From Anaerohalosphaeraceae bacterium (GTDB lineage Bacteria; Planctomycetota; Phycisphaerae; Sedimentisphaerales; Anaerohalosphaeraceae), in NCBI GenBank assembly GCA_035378985.1, contig DAOSUR010000001.1:1-64000 (forward strand): a stretch of 64,000 bases of DNA. Reading direction: 5' to 3'. Position numbers and translations under genes: made by a program. The notes under the pieces are model-generated. The model did no database searches and was not told where the DNA came from. It saw nothing but the letters and a program-made list of their open reading frames with translations. Of the stretch, positions 62,702-64,000 are shown piece after piece; the stretch's first letter is position 1, and each line of letters starts with the position of its first letter.

Positions 62702-62708
62702 GGTTGAC

Positions 62709-63224
62709 TCACCACCTTTTGACTGCTTCCACCGCGACCCCGCGGATTGATTCGATGGTTTCCTTATCCCGCAACTGCAGCAATCCATTCATCACGGCCT
62801 TGACAACATTCTTGGCCGAGCGGCTGCCGTTGATTTTCGTCAGCACATTCCGAATCCCGGCATACTCCAAGACCGCACGGGCGCTCGAACCGGCAATCAC
62901 ACCGGTACCCGGACTGGCCGGAATCATCGTAATCTGCGTCGCCCGGCTCTTTCCGATCACTTCGTGCGGAATCGTGCCGCCGACAACCGGAATCCGCTTC
63001 AGATTCTTTTTGGCGTCTTTGATGGCCTTCTCAACAGCCGGCGGAACCTCATTGGCCTTGCCGTATCCGACCCCGACTGTTCCATTCCGGTCTCCGACAA
63101 CCACCAGGGCCGAAAAACTGAATCGTCGCCCGCCTTTGACCACCTTGGCGTTCCGAAACACCTTCACCACCGTATCTTCCAGCGGCTGTTCGCCCTGCAT
63201 TGTAAGTCTGGTTTCTTCAGCCAA
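62709..63224 (-). CDS. rpsE: 30S ribosomal protein S5
   Basis: The 171-residue protein has the double-stranded RNA-binding fold (DTVVKVFRNAKVVKGGRRFSF, GDRNGTVGVGYGKANEVP) and the C-terminal domain (PASPGTGVIAGSSARAVLEYAG, LTKINGSRSAKNVV). S5 shapes the mRNA entry site and decoding fidelity. Confidence 0.98.
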   Translation of the reverse strand: MAEETRLTMQGEQPLEDTVVKVFRNAKVVKGGRRFSFSALVVVGDRNGTVGVGYGKANEVPPAVEKAIKDAKKNLKRIPVVGGTIPHEVIGKSRATQITMIPASPGTGVIAGSSARAVLEYAGIRNVLTKINGSRSAKNVVKAVMNGLLQLRDKETIESIRGVAVEAVKRW

Positions 63225-63266
63225 CTCTGTTCTCCGTTTCTGCAGGTTTCTTGCTTCCTGTCATTC

Positions 63267-63632
63267 CTAAAACTTCAGGCCCGCTTCGCGTGCTGCATCG
63301 GCCAGGGCCTTGACTCGGCCGTGATATTTATATCCGTTTCGGTCAAAACAGACCGCTCTGATTCCGATGTCCATCGCCTGTTTGGCCAGTGCGGTGCCGA
63401 TGATTTTGGCCGCCTCCCGATTGCCCCCGCTCTTGAGCTGTCCCCGAAGAGCCCGACTCATCGTGCTCGAGGAGGCCAGCGTCACCCCCGCTACATCATC
63501 AATAATCTGAGCGTAAATATGCCGGCTGGACCGAAATACCACCAGACGAGGACGCTCCGGCGTCCCGAAAATTTTTCTCCGCGACCGAAAATTACGCCGC
63601 AGCCGCGTTCGTTCGATTCGTTCTCTCTGCAT
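63267..63632 (-). CDS. rplR: 50S ribosomal protein L18
   Basis: The 121-residue protein binds 5S rRNA. It contains GTPERPRLVVFRSSRHIYAQIIDD, GGNREAAKIIGTALAKQA, and CFDRNGYKYHGRVKALADAARE. The basic N-terminus is normal for the family. It sits between rplF and rpsE. Confidence 0.97.
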   Translation of the reverse strand: MQRERIERTRLRRNFRSRRKIFGTPERPRLVVFRSSRHIYAQIIDDVAGVTLASSSTMSRALRGQLKSGGNREAAKIIGTALAKQAMDIGIRAVCFDRNGYKYHGRVKALADAAREAGLKF

Positions 63633-63655
63633 CCAACTACTCCTGACCCGTTCAA

Positions 63656-64000
63656 TTACCCGCCGGAGGCAAAGGCCTTGCCTTCCTTGCGGATAACATG
63701 TTCGTCCGCATACCGTATTCCCTTGCCCTGATAGGGCTCCGGCGGTTTGACTCTGCGAATTTCCGCCGCAAACTGTCCGAGAACCTGCTTGTTGGCGCTG
63801 GACAGCACAAACACCGCCGGCGTCTCATTTCCTTTGGTCGCCGGCGTTTTGATTTCCACCTTCACTTCTTTCGGAATCGGCAGCTCCGCCGGCTTGGCGT
63901 ATCCGACGGATAAAATCAGCTTGCCGCCCTGTTCCTTCACACTGTAGCCGGTTCCGTAAATCAGCATTTCCTTTTGGAATCCCTGACTGACCCCCTTGAC
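63656..64000 (-). CDS. rplF: 50S ribosomal protein L6 (5' end beyond the window)
   Basis: The C-terminal 114 codons are present; the rest lies past base 64,000. The frame stays open to the edge (VKGVSQGFQKEMLIYGTGYS) and continues with LSVGYAKP, VFVLSSANKQVLGQFAAEIRRVKPPEPYQGKGIRY and the GKAFASGG end, which are L6 signatures. The ATG at 63967 is internal to the domain and not the start. Confidence 0.96.
   Translation of the reverse strand, partial: VKGVSQGFQKEMLIYGTGYSVKEQGGKLILSVGYAKPAELPIPKEVKVEIKTPATKGNETPAVFVLSSANKQVLGQFAAEIRRVKPPEPYQGKGIRYADEHVIRKEGKAFASGG

Overview
The window looks like a chromosomal segment of a Planctomycetota bacterium, most likely class Phycisphaerae (Sedimentisphaerales-like). 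This is inferred from three things: secreted giants carrying short dockerin-like motifs (GDLN.D..VDLADLA.....WL) without any cohesin; ECF sigma / FecR / prepilin cassettes next to sugar-degrading enzymes; and DNRLRE, LamG, LTD and CotH domain proteins plus a PEP-CTERM tail. No taxon can be proved from sequence reading alone. Housekeeping blocks flank a large accessory block.

Left block (1-14,250). A small FecR-N-terminus-like ORF, a carboxynorspermidine/saccharopine-type dehydrogenase, a small lipoprotein, a tRNA-Ala(CGC), a nitroreductase, and a two-gene surface-glycan unit (WecA/MraY-type phosphotransferase overlapping an O-antigen-ligase-like protein with TPRs). Then a minus-strand operon reading nusA - infB - rbfA - endonuclease III-like protein - hisG - yebC. 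A near-consensus promoter and a long hairpin-rich leader precede nusA.

Accessory block (14,300-55,000). Minus strand: a rhamnogalacturonan/pectin operon of PL11 lyase - tandem GH43-like protein - GH28 - SGNH/sialate-type acetylesterase - GH106::CE12 fusion. Divergent from it on the plus strand: ECF sigma factor - FecR-like protein with a frameshifted NPCBM tail - pseudopilin - three paralogous DNRLRE surface proteins, two ending in dockerin-like motifs and one in PEP-CTERM. Next come minus-strand GH97 and GH2. Two convergent giant CotH-kinase / lamin-tail proteins follow; the plus-strand one is interrupted by a single in-frame TAG. The block ends with a minus-strand operon VTC (polyphosphate polymerase-like) - DUF4956 - HlyD-like adaptor - TolC-like lipoprotein. 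Together this reads as a system that binds, deacetylates and depolymerises rhamnogalacturonan I, with regulated surface display. The CotH/VTC/DUF4956/envelope-export module is its least understood part.

Right block (55,000-64,000). tRNA-fMet, a HIT protein, then the promoter-distal end of the ribosomal-protein supercluster on the minus strand: rplF (cut by the window edge) - rplR - rpsE - rplO - secY - adk - map - infA - rpmJ - rpsM - rpsK - rpsD - rpoA - rplQ - terminator. rpmD (L30) is absent from its usual place between rpsE and rplO.
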